From Ypsolopha sequella (Eukaryota > Arthropoda > Insecta > Lepidoptera > Ypsolophidae), in NCBI GenBank assembly GCA_934047225.1, contig OW203991.1, positions 4,340,001-4,404,000 of the forward strand: a DNA stretch of 64,000 nucleotides, given 5' to 3'. The translations under genes were made by a program, and so were the position numbers. This document shows, piece after piece, positions 1 to 10,962 of this stretch (position 1 is its first letter; every line of letters starts with the position of its first letter). Under the pieces are notes generated by a model, which was given only the letters and a program-made list of their open reading frames with translations, ran no database searches and was not told the DNA's origin.

Positions 1-194
1 TATTGTCTATGTTGTGAGGTAAGATCCAAAACACGTTTTTGGGCCGACATATTAAGTAACATTAGGAAGGAAAAATGTTTAGGTGATTTATTGTACCAAG
101 AATTGTTAGAACCTGTTTAATTAGACAAGCGATACTGTGTATATTTTAACCAGAATTTATGTGACTTGAATTGTACTCGTACAACGTACATAGT
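1..194. other. No feature seen
   Basis: AT-rich DNA with no long open frame and no repeat recognised within the window. Confidence 0.5.
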
Positions 195-460
195 TACTAT
201 TGCAATATTTATATTTTGTATGTATTATTTTACATAAATACTTAATTAAATAGTTTTAGGCGCCCCCTCAGTGGGGTCGTCATCAGGCGAATAGATAAAT
301 ATATTAATATATATGTATAAAAGATATAATATTTATCTATTAGCCTGATGACGACCCCACAGAAGGTTCCAAATATAGCGCCTTAACTATTTAATTAAGT
401 ATTTATATTTATGTAAAATAAAACATACAAAAAATAAAAAACATATTGTATTACAATATT
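195..460. mobile_element. Palindromic MITE
   Basis: The two halves are inverted copies: the left arm has GTGGGGTCGTCATCAGGC and AATAGATAAATAT, the right arm has their reverse complements, and both carry ACTTAATTAA farther out. The centre is about 310-325. Confidence 0.75.
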
Positions 461-965
461 TAAAATATATTTACAATACAAGTTAGTATAAAGTTTGCTA
501 TCTTCAATATTTAAACTTTTCCTTCAGGGGGCATTGGTTTGGTTTATTCTGTATGTCAATCGTAGAAGTCAGCATTTGATCACAATCTCCAGTCATCATC
601 ACAACAAAAACCGTGATTCAAAGGCGTGTTCCGCGAAACTTTACCACACACTGTAAAAATGTAAGGAATCTTTCTGCTTATAGTAAAAGAAGTTATTTTG
701 GCTTGCTCAGAAGAAAAATCATAAAGTGTCCGCAGAATAACAATGCAAAAGACCTCGCTTTAAGTTGCGTAAATGTTCTTCTAAAATTGTAGCCCTTTAA
801 AAAGTTTTGAAACCAAAAATGTCAGAGCAACCTTTTACGGTTTTACCATTCTGCGTTGAACCATGATTTATTCGTAAGCCGAGCGTAAATATATTGGTTA
901 TCACATATTATACTGAATCATACTGAAGAAACTATACGAGACAAGTATACTAAAATATATTTATA
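461..965. other. No feature seen
   Basis: Mixed composition, no frame above 60 codons, no copy elsewhere in the window that I could find. Confidence 0.4.
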
Positions 966-1228
966 TATACAAGGTGACTTTTTGATCATCGTCCAAATTC
1001 ATACTGGTGGCTTGGTAAGTGATCAGTATCAATAACAAGTTTGGTGAAATTCGTAAAATGAAATTTCGACTCCCCATAGTGATTCACTCGGGACTGGAAC
1101 TGAATTTCTATGGGAAGCCGAAATTTCATTTTACGAATTTCACAAATATTGTTACTGACCAAAGATACTGATCACTTATCAAGCCTCCAGTATGAATTTG
1201 GACGATGATCAAAAAGTCACCTTGTATA
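966..1228. mobile_element. Palindromic MITE with TATACAAGGTGACTTTTTGA ends
   Basis: Both ends read TATACAAGGTGACTTTTTGA inwards, and the whole 263 bp folds on itself with few mismatches (inner arms GTAAAATGAAATTTCG and its complement). TA at the ends fits a Tc1/mariner-type derivative. Confidence 0.8.
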
Positions 1229-1270
1229 TTCATTATCGCAAATTCCTGCTGTCTTTTATTTTCTTAAACC

Positions 1271-1709
1271 TTAAGAGCGCACCGATCGTTTGCCTTTGTC
1301 TCTGTCTTTTTCTTTACGTGTATAGAGTAAAGAAAATAACCAAACTTGCACTTTTTCAATGTTTTTCTTTGTTATTTTCATCATGTTGTTCTTAAATAAA
1401 AAACTATCTTGTATAAATGCTCCAGGCATCTGTGAACTTTATTTTAGTAAATGAGTCATAATATCAAATTTGTAATTACTTATTCATATAAAAAAGTAGG
1501 GAAATAAAGGGAAAAAATTACTCGAAAAGAGATAACTTTGCGAATTTATTTTATCAAGCCAACTTTATCAAATCGTGTTCCCATCGTGTGTACTGTCTAG
1601 TATATATCCCCAATAATACCAATATAACATTTTAATTTAATTGTTTACTACTTCAAACGAGGGTTATAAAACCGTGTTTCTGTGTATAAAAAGCTCGGTG
1701 CGCTCTTAA
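1271..1709. mobile_element. TTAA-bounded MITE, family A
   Basis: Starts TTAAGAGCGCACCGA and ends TCGGTGCGCTCTTAA. TTAA at both edges is the piggyBac target signature. A diverged inverted copy is at 47582-48017. A block beside one end is shared with family B (46032, 51271). Confidence 0.75.
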
Positions 1710-1769
1710 CTAAAGTAGATGTAAGTACATTGTATATAATAAGTTTTAGTGTGTAACAGAAATAATAAA

Positions 1770-1945
1770 AAAAACATGATCTTGCTTAGTTTCTTTGCCT
1801 TCTTCTTAGCAAAACTAATCGAATGGGCGGAGTTAGGCATGTATTTATATATGTAACCTATTAGTGTGTAGTATATAATTATAGATTTTACCTATCATTT
1901 GAATCGTATATACATTGCTGCATAAATTAAATTAAAATCTCTAAT
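1770..1945 (+). repeat. Dispersed repeat, also at 23150-23660
   Basis: ACATGATCTTGCTTAG, CTAATCGAATGGGCGGAG and TAACCTATTAGT recur in the same order at 23150-23262; that copy is split by another insertion. The nature is unknown. Confidence 0.7.
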
Positions 1946-2249
1946 TTAGGTAAATTAATAGTGCGCAAATACCTGTAACCACTTTCCCAGTACGATTTTT
2001 CATGATGTCATGCCGGAACACAACGTGTCGCTTGGCGGCATGAGGGTGATAACAAGCTTCGACCGAAGCCTTCCACTAGTTAGCGTGAAAGGATTTATCT
2101 TTGAGCTTTTTGATATCTCAACCACAAATAAATATCTTCACATGACACATCAATGAACCTTTGTGGATTGGCCTTGTCCTGCTTAGCTTTGTAAGTAGAG
2201 ATCGGATTAACGTTTGCATATTAACATTACATCATTGCGGTATACAAAC

Positions 2250-2305
2250 GCTACTCGCTAACTGGGCGATTACTCTACCAACTGAGCTATCCAGTTCTCA
2301 ACACG
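2250..2305 (-). repeat. tRNA-derived SINE head fragment
   Basis: On the minus strand TGGATAGCTCAGTTGGTAGA is a perfect tRNA D-arm and A box. No matching T arm or acceptor stem follows, so it is a SINE or tRNA pseudogene piece, not a tRNA. Confidence 0.5.
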
Positions 2306-2734
2306 ACTCGCGAATTATTCACGTGCTTTCCGATATCAGTTTATCAACCAAACCGAACTTTTGAATAAATCGAGGTAAGCACAATAATTCAATTTAGTAG
2401 TGTGGGAAAAATATTCAATGCCAGCTAAGCCTGGGAAACTTAAAATTTAAACAATTAAACAATTACTTTTGCAATTATTTAATCACTTGAATTTAAACCA
2501 ATGTTTTAACTGCTTAACTTTTGTTTACTCATATTAACTTTTAGAATCTGAATAAAAATTTTACCTTACTATAGGATTTGTATTAAAATACATTAATAGG
2601 TAATTAGACGGGTCTTCAGGAACAGCGATTAATCTACTGTGTCACATTTTCAAGTTAAGCGATGCTTAAGTATGAAATGCAACTCTGTGATTGAACTATT
2701 TATGGCTCAAGTACCGCTGAAGGTGAATAGTGTC
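2306..2734. other. No feature seen
   Basis: AT-rich, no coding signal. Confidence 0.4.
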
Positions 2735-3100
2735 GATATCGGATATCGATAGAAACGCCATTGAAATAACATTTATATCAGTGCGTAATGCATATACGTA
2801 GTAGCTGTTATGACGCTCGCTGCGTCCTTGATAGGGTGAAATAGGAGAAAATAATACTTTTCACATGTACGTGATTGTTCGATTGAATAATCCTATGTTA
2901 TGTTTATAGCTATCAAGTTTATCTATTACTCAATGCATAAATTAATTAAATCCATCAAGCCGCATAGGAGCAGTAGGGAATCCAAGCCAAAAAACACCAT
3001 TCGGTTGAATATTTTTTTCATATAGACGTTTTGGTGGTATGCAAAAAATAAATGTTGCATATACATATTGTCTTATTGAGTACGATAATTCATGCAAATT
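2735..3100 (+). repeat. Dispersed repeat, inverted copy at 48090-48460
   Basis: CCTTGATAGGGTGAAATAGG, ATTGAATAATCCTATGTTAT and CGCATAGGAGCAGTAGG appear as reverse complements in the same order at 48090-48460. Type unknown. Confidence 0.7.
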
Positions 3101-3309
3101 TTCTCAATATTTTTGGTTTGATCATAAAAGAGGAGTAGGCTTTAAAATGTACCCATTTGCGGATACTAAGGCCCTTGACTAGATTTTCCTAAATCAGAAA
3201 CTGGAGGTAAGTTGTCCAAAGCATGCAGGATATTACTGGAAAAAATACCCCTTGTATTTAAAACTTTTTATTTTAAGCATTTGAACACGTTAATGCTTCA
3301 CAGGAGTCG

Positions 3310-3492
3310 ATGTCTTTTTGCAAAAATATAGCCTTATTAACAAAGGTATTAATTATGTTTTTTTTGTTCTTGTCTGTCATCCATAGGACTGATGCTGGCT
3401 CCAAAAGGGCCCGAAATATATCTCCAAAATATTTTATCGTAATATTTTACGTTGATCGTTTTTATTGTGCGTTTAAGTATTTACTTGAATAA
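3310..3492 (+). other. Short frame with signal-peptide-like start, doubtful
   Basis: Sixty codons begin with a basic n-region and a hydrophobic core (VLIMFFLFLSVI). It could suggest a secretory first exon, but the only donor-like GT near the end leaves phase 0, which does not fit the first visible receptor exon. Probably chance. Confidence 0.15.
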
Positions 3493-3577
3493 AAATAAAA
3501 ATATTTTTCAAACAAAAAAAAATTCGGTGCTTCTTTTAAAACCTTTTGCTGTATTTTTTTTCTACCAAAAAGTGTTC

Positions 3578-3870
3578 ATGTCCTCTAAAAAGGCCGTTTT
3601 GCATGAATCACATAATGATTTTGTTCTAATGCCGTCTCTTTTGCACGCGTGAAAAATCTCTGACTCTATCCTACTTTCAAATAATTTTATGATTCACCAA
3701 GTCGGCCTTTTTAGATCCCCAGGTCCTCTAAAAAGGCCGCTTTGGATAAATCATATTATTATTCTGTTGTAATGCCGTCTCTTTTACACGCATGAAGAAA
3801 CTCCGACTTTATCCTACTTTCAAATCATTTCATGATTCACCCAAGTTGGCCTTTTTAGGTCCCCTGGTCT
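3578..3870 (+). repeat. Two tandem copies of a 145-bp foldback repeat
   Basis: Unit 1 (3578-3721) and unit 2 (3722-3870) both begin TCCTCTAAAAAGGCCG, share ATGCCGTCTCTTTT and CTATCCTACTTTCAAAT-like blocks, and end near GGCCTTTTTAG, so each unit also folds on itself. Confidence 0.75.
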
Positions 3871-4609
3871 CTTTTTGCCACTTTTCTCCATTTTTAGAGG
3901 TTTTGGACCTAAATATTTATCTCAATAGCTTACCTGTACCCTCCCATAACGGAAAAGAATGTAAACATAAGAACAAATCATGTTGTCGTAAGAAGAAAAA
4001 ACAAAACAAGTCAAAATCGGACTTCAGTGGACATTGTTATGTAAATATGTGGTTACAATTTCAATACAACGCTTCAAATCCTGTCAAAGAGTAGCTCATA
4101 GCTAAAGTGACCATAGACGTTGCATATAATCTAGACTCTAGATTCTAGAGGGAAATCGACCGCCATTTTTGTATGGCTTATGAACTGTTTAATGTCACCA
4201 TGTTGGTTCAGTTTAAAATATCCTTTTGAATCAGCAAAAATACAGTGTTCTTGATTGTTTTAGAGATTTTAATCATAATAATTCTCTTATATACGATTAA
4301 TCCTCATTTTGACATACATGCAGATAGTAAGTTGATCACACATACAAAGTTGAACGCTATTTACTAAGTTTCCCTGAACCGGGTTTGTAAGAAACTTTGG
4401 TACCAATGTATTTATTTGCCTATGTAGCTCTATTACTCTACTAATACTGCTATCTCCATGATAGTGACCTAGTCAGAATTCTAATTCGCTCATCCTAGTG
4501 AAAGTGGTCGACCGTGGGCACAATAGTGACCCTAATTGATTGAGCCAATAGCTGCACCATACCAGTTGTATTTGTAACGTGCTGCCAAATTTTAACAGTT
4601 GTTATACTT
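3871..4609. other. No feature seen
   Basis: Unique-looking sequence with a small palindrome (TCTAGACTCTAGATTCTAGA) near 4130. A 100-codon frame crossing 3792-4094 is Lys-rich low complexity and not convincing. Confidence 0.4.
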
Positions 4610-4826
4610 ATCATACTGAATCGGGTTCGGTCCTGTCAGATATGTGGCACGGAATCGACACCAATATCTAGTTTAGTAAGTAAACACAGAGTCTTGCGTC
4701 TTTTTCTTAGTACTGTTTTTTTATAAATTGATTATCATGTTAATTCCTAGTGTAAAATTATGTATATTTATTGTTTATCATAGTAAAATCCGTTATTGGC
4801 ACTATTATCCGATGTAATATTTAGTT
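4610..4826 (+). repeat. Dispersed repeat, inverted copy at 30293-30540
   Basis: GAATCGGGTTCGGTCCT, TAAGTAAACACAGAGTCTTG and ATCCGTTATTGGCACTA recur as reverse complements at 30293-30540. There it is bounded by a (TTTA)n run, so it may be a LINE 3' end. Confidence 0.65.
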
Positions 4827-4854
4827 AATGTTTACATGTTTTTATTGCGAAATC

Positions 4855-5020
4855 GATCGCTTGGAATACTCTAATTATTATAAGAGTGTATTACCAATTA
4901 GGAATCAATCAAAAACAAATTTAAAAGCACAAATATTTTGGAAAAAATTCCTCGGTCCAGTATTTGAACCTGCGACCTCATACTTACATGACAGGCGCGC
5001 TACCGACTGCACTACCGATG
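4855..5020 (-). mobile_element. tRNA-derived SINE, minus copy
   Basis: On the minus strand: a tRNA head with A box and B box (GGTTCAAATACTG), then a body shared with 5031-5225. Placed head to head with that copy, giving a large inverted repeat. Confidence 0.75.
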
Positions 5021-5030
5021 TTCGTTCTAC

Positions 5031-5225
5031 GAACCTCGGTAGCGCAGTCGGTAGCGCGCCTGTCATGTAAGCAGGAGGTCACAGGTTCAAATCCTGGCCC
5101 GAGGAATTAAAAAAAATAAAATATTTGTGATTTTAAATTTGTTTCTGATTTATTCCTAGATTTCCTAGTTGGTAATGCACTCTAATAATAATTAATGTAT
5201 TTGCTGTGGATTTTTGTTCATAAAT
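5031..5225 (+). mobile_element. tRNA-derived SINE, plus copy
   Basis: The head CCTCGGTAGCGCAGTCGG has an A box, CAGGTTCAAATCCTGG is the B box, and CCTGT-CATGTAA-GCAGG forms an anticodon arm with TGT (Thr-like). Position 33 is A rather than T and the sequence recurs at 32631 and 47274, so it is a SINE, not a tRNA gene. The tail is (AAAAT)n near 5225-5250. Confidence 0.8.
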
Positions 5226-5250
5226 AAAATTAAAATAAAATAAAATAAAA

Positions 5251-5516
5251 TAGCATGTTATACTCCGTACACTGTATCTTGATTAAAATGACAGGTCTCA
5301 TTAATTCGTAGATCTTTAATGAATTCATGAATTTAAATATAAATGCATGCTCATTTTCTAATTAGATATTTAAATTTATTTTTATCGATGACACTTTTAA
5401 TTTTAGCCATTAATTTATACACATTTTTCATAATGGATTTCATAAGTATACCGATTGTGTGTCTACATATTACATATTTTGCATTTAATGTGATATTTTT
5501 GTTACACGCCAAATGT
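5251..5516. other. No feature seen
   Basis: AT-rich, a 68-codon hydrophobic frame at 5343 is of no recognisable family. Confidence 0.4.
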
Positions 5517-5859
5517 AGTAGTTTATGCTACAAGGGCGAAAAGGAATAAATTACAAGGACGATTAAAGTATATTATTGCTCTTGCGCCCATGTATCATAC
5601 TACGTTTTTCAATGCATAGTGTGAGGAAATAAAACAAATATAATCTTGTGAACTTTAAATTATGATCGGCTCAAAAGGACTGTATCCAGAGCCGTTAAAA
5701 AGTGGAAAAAAAAAGTATAACATTTATGGTACACAGGAAAGGTTGCAGGTTAACCAACTTAAATAAATTAAAAATAATTAAGCCCTAGGGCAAAATAATC
5801 GACTTTCTGTTCGGTTTTGATGCATAAAGTGGGCCTTTACGAGCACTTGCATTGAAAAA
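5517..5859 (+). repeat. Dispersed repeat D, copy 1
   Basis: TAGTAGTTTATGCTACAAGG at the start, GGCTCAAAAGGACTGTATCC in the middle and GGGCCTTTACGAGCACTTGC at the end are shared with 8703-9092 and 60741-61127. Type unknown. Confidence 0.75.
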
Positions 5860-5962
5860 TATCTTATGCTTTTTAATCCAACGTTGTGGTTATATGTTCA
5901 ACCGCTATTAGATGGATGAACTGACGATATCTGTCATTCTAACCAAGCTATGATGTATAATA

Positions 5963-6004
5963 TAGATAGATAGATAGATAGATAGATATAGATAATATAG
6001 ATAA
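5963..6004. repeat. GATA microsatellite
   Basis: Several GATA units in tandem, then an imperfect continuation. Confidence 0.85.
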
Positions 6005-6260
6005 GTGGCGTGCATAGAACTTTTTTCCTGAGAAGCAATCAAAAGATCAAGTTAGACTATAAAAAATAATATGAAAAAATTTAAATAACACTTTGAAAAA
6101 AAAAGTTTGTATAACGCCAGGGTAGACACTGTCTACCCTAGGGTGAACATTTTCATACCAATTTTTTTTTTCAAAGTGTTATTTAAATTTTTTCATATTT
6201 TTTTTATTGTCAAACGTGAGATTCTGGTTGCTTGTCCGGAAAAAAGTTCTATGCACGCCA
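6005..6260. mobile_element. Palindromic MITE, tandem twin 1
   Basis: Starts GTGGCGTGCATAGAACTT and ends with its reverse complement (AAGTTCTATGCACGCCA). Inner arms include AAATTTAAATAACACTTTG and the centre GGTAGACACTGTCTACC. Confidence 0.8.
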
Positions 6261-6517
6261 GTGGCGTGCACAGAACTATTTGCTGGAAAAGCAAACAATT
6301 GGTCAAGAACAACAATAAAATAAATATGAAAAAATTTAAATATAACGTTGAAAAAAAAAATTTGTATGACGCCAGGGTAGACAATGTCTACCCTAGAGTG
6401 AAAATTTCCTATACAAACTTTTTTTTTCAAAGTGATATTTAAATTTTTTTATATTTTTTTTATTGTTGTTCTTGACCAATTGTTTGCTTTTCCAGCAAAA
6501 AGTTCTGTGCACGCCAC
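6261..6517. mobile_element. Palindromic MITE, tandem twin 2
   Basis: Same family as 6005-6260 and directly abutting it; starts GTGGCGTGCACAGAACT and ends AGTTCTGTGCACGCCAC. The centre is GGTAGACAATGTCTACC. Confidence 0.8.
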
Positions 6518-6845
6518 TGATGCACGTCACTGATATAGATACGGAGTATAATGAATTTTTTGCAATTAATTTTTGTTGCTAGATGATTTTTTCGGAAAGG
6601 CTTAAAGAATTTAAAGAGAACTGAGCAGTAACCATTTGGTTGAAACAAGTCTGAGAGAAACGTTCGAGGGCAGGGATTATATTCAGTACAAAGCTGGTAT
6701 TCAGAGGTGGATCCAGAAGCATACATGGGGGGGAGGGGGGGTAAAGGTAGGTTTTATTGAACTTTTTCAGGAAATCATACTAAAAATATCCTGTGCTAAT
6801 AAAATACAAGTAGGTAATTTATTGATAAGTGAAGGTTAACACCAA
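6518..6845. other. No feature seen except a G run
   Basis: Contains GGGGGGGAGGGGGGG near 6727-6741. No gene recognised. Confidence 0.4.
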
Positions 6846-7169
6846 AAAACCGGCCAAGTGCGAGTCGGACTCGCGCACGAAGGGTTCCGTCCCATTATCT
6901 ATAAAAACGGCAAAAAAAACATGTCTGTTGTATGGGAGCCCCCTTAAATATTTATTATATTTATTCTGTTTTTTAGTATTTGTTGTTATAGCGGCAACAG
7001 AAATACATCATCGGTGAAAATTTCAACTGTCTAACTATCACGGTTCATGAGATACAGCCTGGTGACAGACGGACAGACAGACGGACAGATAGACGGACAG
7101 ACAGACGGACAGCGGAGTCTTAGTAATAGGGTCCCGTTGGTTACGCTTTGGGTACGGAACCCTAAAAAA
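6846..7169 (+). mobile_element. Repeat E family ('GGCCAAGTGCGAGTC' element), full copy
   Basis: Begins AAACCGGCCAAGTGCGAGTC, has tandem GACAGACGGACAGA units and ends GGTACGGAACCCTAAAAAA. Other copies: 23872-25083 (interrupted), 34351-34830, 40216-40697, and a minus-strand head at 61564-61631. From memory this is a very common lepidopteran element; I do not assign a class. Confidence 0.8.
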
Positions 7170-7646
7170 TTACACAAAATGATATTATGACCAAGTTTGG
7201 GGTGCAACGCGATTATTAGTAAATACAGCATTTATTTTTAATGGGAACATTTATAAAAAGTTAACTACAATTAAAAACAAAAATAGTTTTGAAACAATCT
7301 ATGGAATTACTTTCAAAAAAACAAAAAGAAAGTTACACTAGAAAAACCCTACCTAAAACTTTTGAACTGATATAATGCCTTCCTGAACTGTAAGTAGAAA
7401 ATGATCGTAATATAAGGTGCCTTTTGTTTATTATAGCCAAATTCATACTGTAGACTCTGTAAGTGGACAGGACCAAGATTAAAAAGCTTTTTTTACAGAA
7501 TACGAAAAAGATTTTTCTCTCTGAATCAATTTATATAGGAAGCCCAAATTTTATCCAGTTATCGAGTCTTCAGTATGAATTAGGCTACATAAATAAAAGT
7601 CACTTTACATAAAAGTAAAAAAGAAATGTCTGAGTCCTATAAAGTA
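7170..7646. other. No gene seen; weak inverted repeat
   Basis: AAATTCATACTGTAGACTC near 7440 and CAGTATGAATTAGG near 7570 are weakly inverted, perhaps a decayed MITE. Confidence 0.35.
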
Positions 7647-8360
7647 TACAGTGTGTCACTCGTACAAGTGCACATCCGAAAGTGGGCGAAACTAGATCTA
7701 AATATATCGACAAAAACAAGGAAATTTTTATTTTCGGATTTTTTTTTTAATCTTGAAAAAATACTCCACCTGGGTATCTTTGTATGGGACGCGAGAACAG
7801 TGCCTTTGGTTCACCACTCGTAGAAAATATTGCATTAATGATAAAACGTTTAATTTTTTTGTTAGAAAGATAATGGAATAGGCAATGGTAAATAGGAATA
7901 AAAGTATATTGAAACGGGGACATTATTTTGAAAAAATTACTATTACTGAAAAAAAAGACGGAAAAATTCAAGAAATTATCTTTTAGGATATTATTTTTAT
8001 GGTAATGGTCGTTGATTGTGTTTTGTTTTTGATTTGGTATGCAACGTCTATTCTTAAGGATTATAACAGTTTTATTTCATTGCATTTGCAGGTTAACCAA
8101 CTTAAATAAATAAAAAATAATAAAGCCCTAGGGCAAAATAATCGACTTTCTGTTCTCGTGATAAATCAAATAATCGACTCGTGATAAATCAAAAGTTATG
8201 ACATATTGTATACATAGTCTCCATGGTAGGCAAAAACCATTTTAAAACGTACATTTATAAAACAAGGATTTTCTAAAAAAAAAAACATTTTTTTTGTCGA
8301 TAAAATAAGGTCTAGTTTCACCCCTTTTCAGATGTGCACTTGTACGAGGGACACACTGTA
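7647..8360. mobile_element. DNA transposon derivative, TACAGTGTGTC ends
   Basis: Left end TACAGTGTGTCACTCGTACA, right end GTACGAGGGACACACTGTA: inverted repeats of about 30 bp with TA at both edges, as in Tc1/mariner-type elements. The inside holds no transposase; a fragment of repeat D lies at about 8093-8160. Confidence 0.75.
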
Positions 8361-8404
8361 TTAGCTGGTATTAGGCACCTGGATCCGTGCTTGTACTTAT
8401 TATG

Positions 8405-8517
8405 TACAGTGGAGATTAAATCAAGCTATACACATTGGACTTTATACATCTTATATTCTTCACTATAAGGCCTAATGTGGTACTGCAAGTGTATAGCTTG
8501 ACATGATCTCCACTGTA
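8405..8517. mobile_element. Small MITE, TACAGTGGAGAT ends
   Basis: 113 bp, left TACAGTGGAGAT and AAGCTATACAC, right GTGTATAGCTT and ATCTCCACTGTA. TA at both edges. Confidence 0.8.
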
Positions 8518-8702
8518 CCACATGAATGGCACGATCATTCTTCACATCCCACGTTTATTTAATTAGTCAAAATGCAATTTGACCCCTAAATCTGTTATGT
8601 TAGAGATCATCTTGGTTGGCAAACTGCGCATTATAGAGAAGGTTAGTTTGACCTTGCAATATTGTTTATTAAAGCCATGGTTTGATTTTGATCTGCCTTT
8701 TA

Positions 8703-9092
8703 TAGTAGTTTATTCTACAAGGGCGAAAAGGAATAAATTACGAGGACGATTTAAAAACACGAGCGTAGCGAGTATTTTAAACGTAACCGAGTAATTTATT
8801 GCTCTTACGCCCGTGTATCATACTACGTTTTTCAATGCATAGTGTGAGGAAATAAAACAAATATAATCTTGTGAATTTTAAATTATGATTGGCTCAAAAG
8901 GGCTGTATCCAGAGCCGTTAAACAGTGGAAAAAAAAGTATAACATTAGTGGTACACAGGAAAGGTTGCAGGTTAGTCAACTTCTCGTAAATAAATAAAAA
9001 AAAAGCGATAAAGCCCTAGGGCAAAATAATCGACTTTCTTTTCGGTTTTGATGCATAAAAAGTGGGCCTTTACGAGCACTTGCATTGAAAAA
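8703..9092 (+). repeat. Dispersed repeat D, copy 2
   Basis: Longest copy of the family at 5517 and 60741; it keeps GAGCGTAGCGAGTATTTTAA, missing from copy 1. Confidence 0.75.
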
Positions 9093-9160
9093 ACATTAAT
9101 GCGCGCTGACTCTCTGACCTTTGGCTCGTATTTGTTTATTTATACCTACTAAGTATAGCC

Positions 9161-9328
9161 AGCCGATTCTGAAGGCTTCAATTTTAGTTCTAGTGCTGTC
9201 AAACTTAAATTTTTCCAAAGTAATTTACGAGTAGCTTCTGTTCCTAACAAATAAGTACTATTATTGCAATAAAAATGTTGGGTTTTGACAGACATTTTAA
9301 ACTAAATTTAAAGCCTTCAGAATCGGCT
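9161..9328. mobile_element. MITE with AGCCGATTCTGAAGGCTT ends
   Basis: Left AGCCGATTCTGAAGGCTT and right AAGCCTTCAGAATCGGCT are exact inverted repeats. A decayed relative lies at 43533-43680. Confidence 0.8.
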
Positions 9329-10255
9329 TTATTATAAAGTAGTAAAAATGTCATGACAGTACATTTTTTTTTGCGAAGTTTGAAATGAGGCCAAACCAAT
9401 TTTTTTTTTTAGAATTTTGTCTGTGTGCCTGTATCGTCATAACTCGAGAACCACTCAAACGATTTGGATGCAGTTTTATTTATTATCATTGTGGTGAACC
9501 TGGTCAACATAATAGGCATATAAGTCACAGAGGTCATGACCCCCAAAATCATCCACGCTGATTCCAAAATCTCCTAAAACTTGACGGTTTAGGAATATAT
9601 TTAAAAGATTATTAACGCTTAAGTCTAAGCAATGAAATTACAAGTAGTCAAAAAGTAGAACAATCTCAAAGTATTTAATTAAAATCATTAAAAATGCGTG
9701 GAACTTGAGCCAAGATGACTTATATTTTACGATCAACACGAAAATCTTGTTTATTAACCAATGTAAGTTGAAAAATGACTTAAATGTAATATTGTAATTT
9801 TAGTCGATTTTAATATTAAAATTCGACTCGTTCTTTATGGAAGTTATTCTACGGGCTATAATTGCAAAGCCGCTGTGCACCTAAGGAAGGCATCGTCTTA
9901 AGGCAAATATTTTATACAATAAAATCATTTTTGGAAATTAAATAAAAAGCTAAAATATAGCAAATATTACTTTTATTAATATAAATATTATGTCGCAATT
10001 CTATCCGAACGCTATTCGAAGAGCCACGCAAGACAACAAAATTTTCACTTTCATCGTCTGACACACATTCTCTCAGACCGTCACAAAAGAAGGACATTCA
10101 TTACACTCAAAGAGAACACCAGCGTCTATCAAGCGTATGCGCATGATGAAGCGTAGATAAATTGCACGTGGATGTTCTCCACTCGGAATAAAGACTACTT
10201 TGCATTGTGTTGAAGCCGTAAAAAAGCGGAGAGGTGTTAACATGTAAACTTCTAA
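9329..10255. other. Helitron-like piece and no gene
   Basis: CTCGAGAACCACTCAAACGA (near 9440) is the same block seen inside the Helitron at 21790. The rest shows no gene; a 61-codon minus-strand frame at 9912-10097 is unassigned. Confidence 0.4.
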
Positions 10256-10347
10256 AGGTCCGTTTGGCTTTGGTTGTATTAGTGCGTGCTTTTCTACAAA
10301 ACTCGCTTATCTGTACACGTCACTACTACAACCATAGCCAAACAGAC
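10256..10347. repeat. Short inverted repeat
   Basis: Left CCGTTTGGCTTTGGTTGTA, right TACAACCATAGCCAAACAG. MITE-like. Confidence 0.6.
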
Positions 10348-10430
10348 TTCGTGAGATATGATATCAAACCCCGTCCCCGACACTCAATATAAACGAACCG
10401 ATTTAATTATCTATTACTACTACATAAGCA

Positions 10431-10740
10431 CTAGCCCAGGGTTTCTCATACTTACAGCTACACGTACCCCTATTGAAAAATTTCCAAGTCGACTGCCAAC
10501 CCCTTAAAAAACTCACCATAGAAGGATTTTATTAAAATATAAAAGCTAATACAGTCATAAAGTAATGTTGTTAATTAGTTAAGGTGATAGGTGAGCTTGT
10601 TCTTTGTCGCAAACTGAGTCGATTTTAGGAGCAATTTTGCCCAATTTTAATCATAATTCGTGTTGCCCGCGCGAGTTATAGTCAGCCGCCATAACGTAAA
10701 TCTTGGCACGAACCCCCTACTTTGAGAATCCCTGGACTAG
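10431..10740. mobile_element. MITE with CTAGCCCAGGGTTTCTCA ends
   Basis: Left CTAGCCCAGGGTTTCTCA, right TGAGAATCCCTGGACTAG, imperfect inverted repeats 310 bp apart. No coding content. Confidence 0.65.
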
Positions 10741-10962
10741 CCAGTTCACTCACGTGTGTGTGCGTGCACACAGCGATCGGCCGAAAGTCAAGTAGTGCGT
10801 ACCTCAGTCGTACTTCTAATGATCGAGCGTAGTCAGCCTAGCGGGGTGATGAGTGTCGCTTCTTTACTTCGTAATAGTTAAGGGGAAACGATTAGTATTC
10901 TCTACGAAACGCACAACTTAAGATGATTCATCTTAATTTTTAATAAAAGACAAATTAATGTA
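10741..10962. other. No feature seen
   Basis: Contains TGTGTGTGCGTGCACACA. No gene or repeat recognised. Confidence 0.35.

Noticed and set aside
3310..3492. Signal-peptide exon of the receptor
   Set aside because: The candidate donor leaves phase 0 while exon 1 needs a split codon, it is 23 kb away, and hydrophobic chance frames are common in AT-rich DNA.
4610..4826. Possible conserved regulatory element shared with 30293-30540
   Set aside because: Bounded by a TTTA run and inverted elsewhere; better explained as a transposon tail.
5036..5108. tRNA-Thr(TGT)-like cloverleaf
   Set aside because: Base 33 is A rather than T, the acceptor arm is irregular, the same sequence with a shared 3' body recurs at 4855, 32631 and 47274, and it ends in an (AAAAT) tail: a SINE.
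6107..6442. Overlapping 111-, 83- and 63-codon frames on both strands
   Set aside because: They are by-products of the palindromic MITEs at 6005-6517.
7065..7115. GACAGACGGACAGA direct repeats as a CRISPR-like array
   Set aside because: Units have no spacers, are inside a dispersed eukaryotic element and recur in other copies of it.
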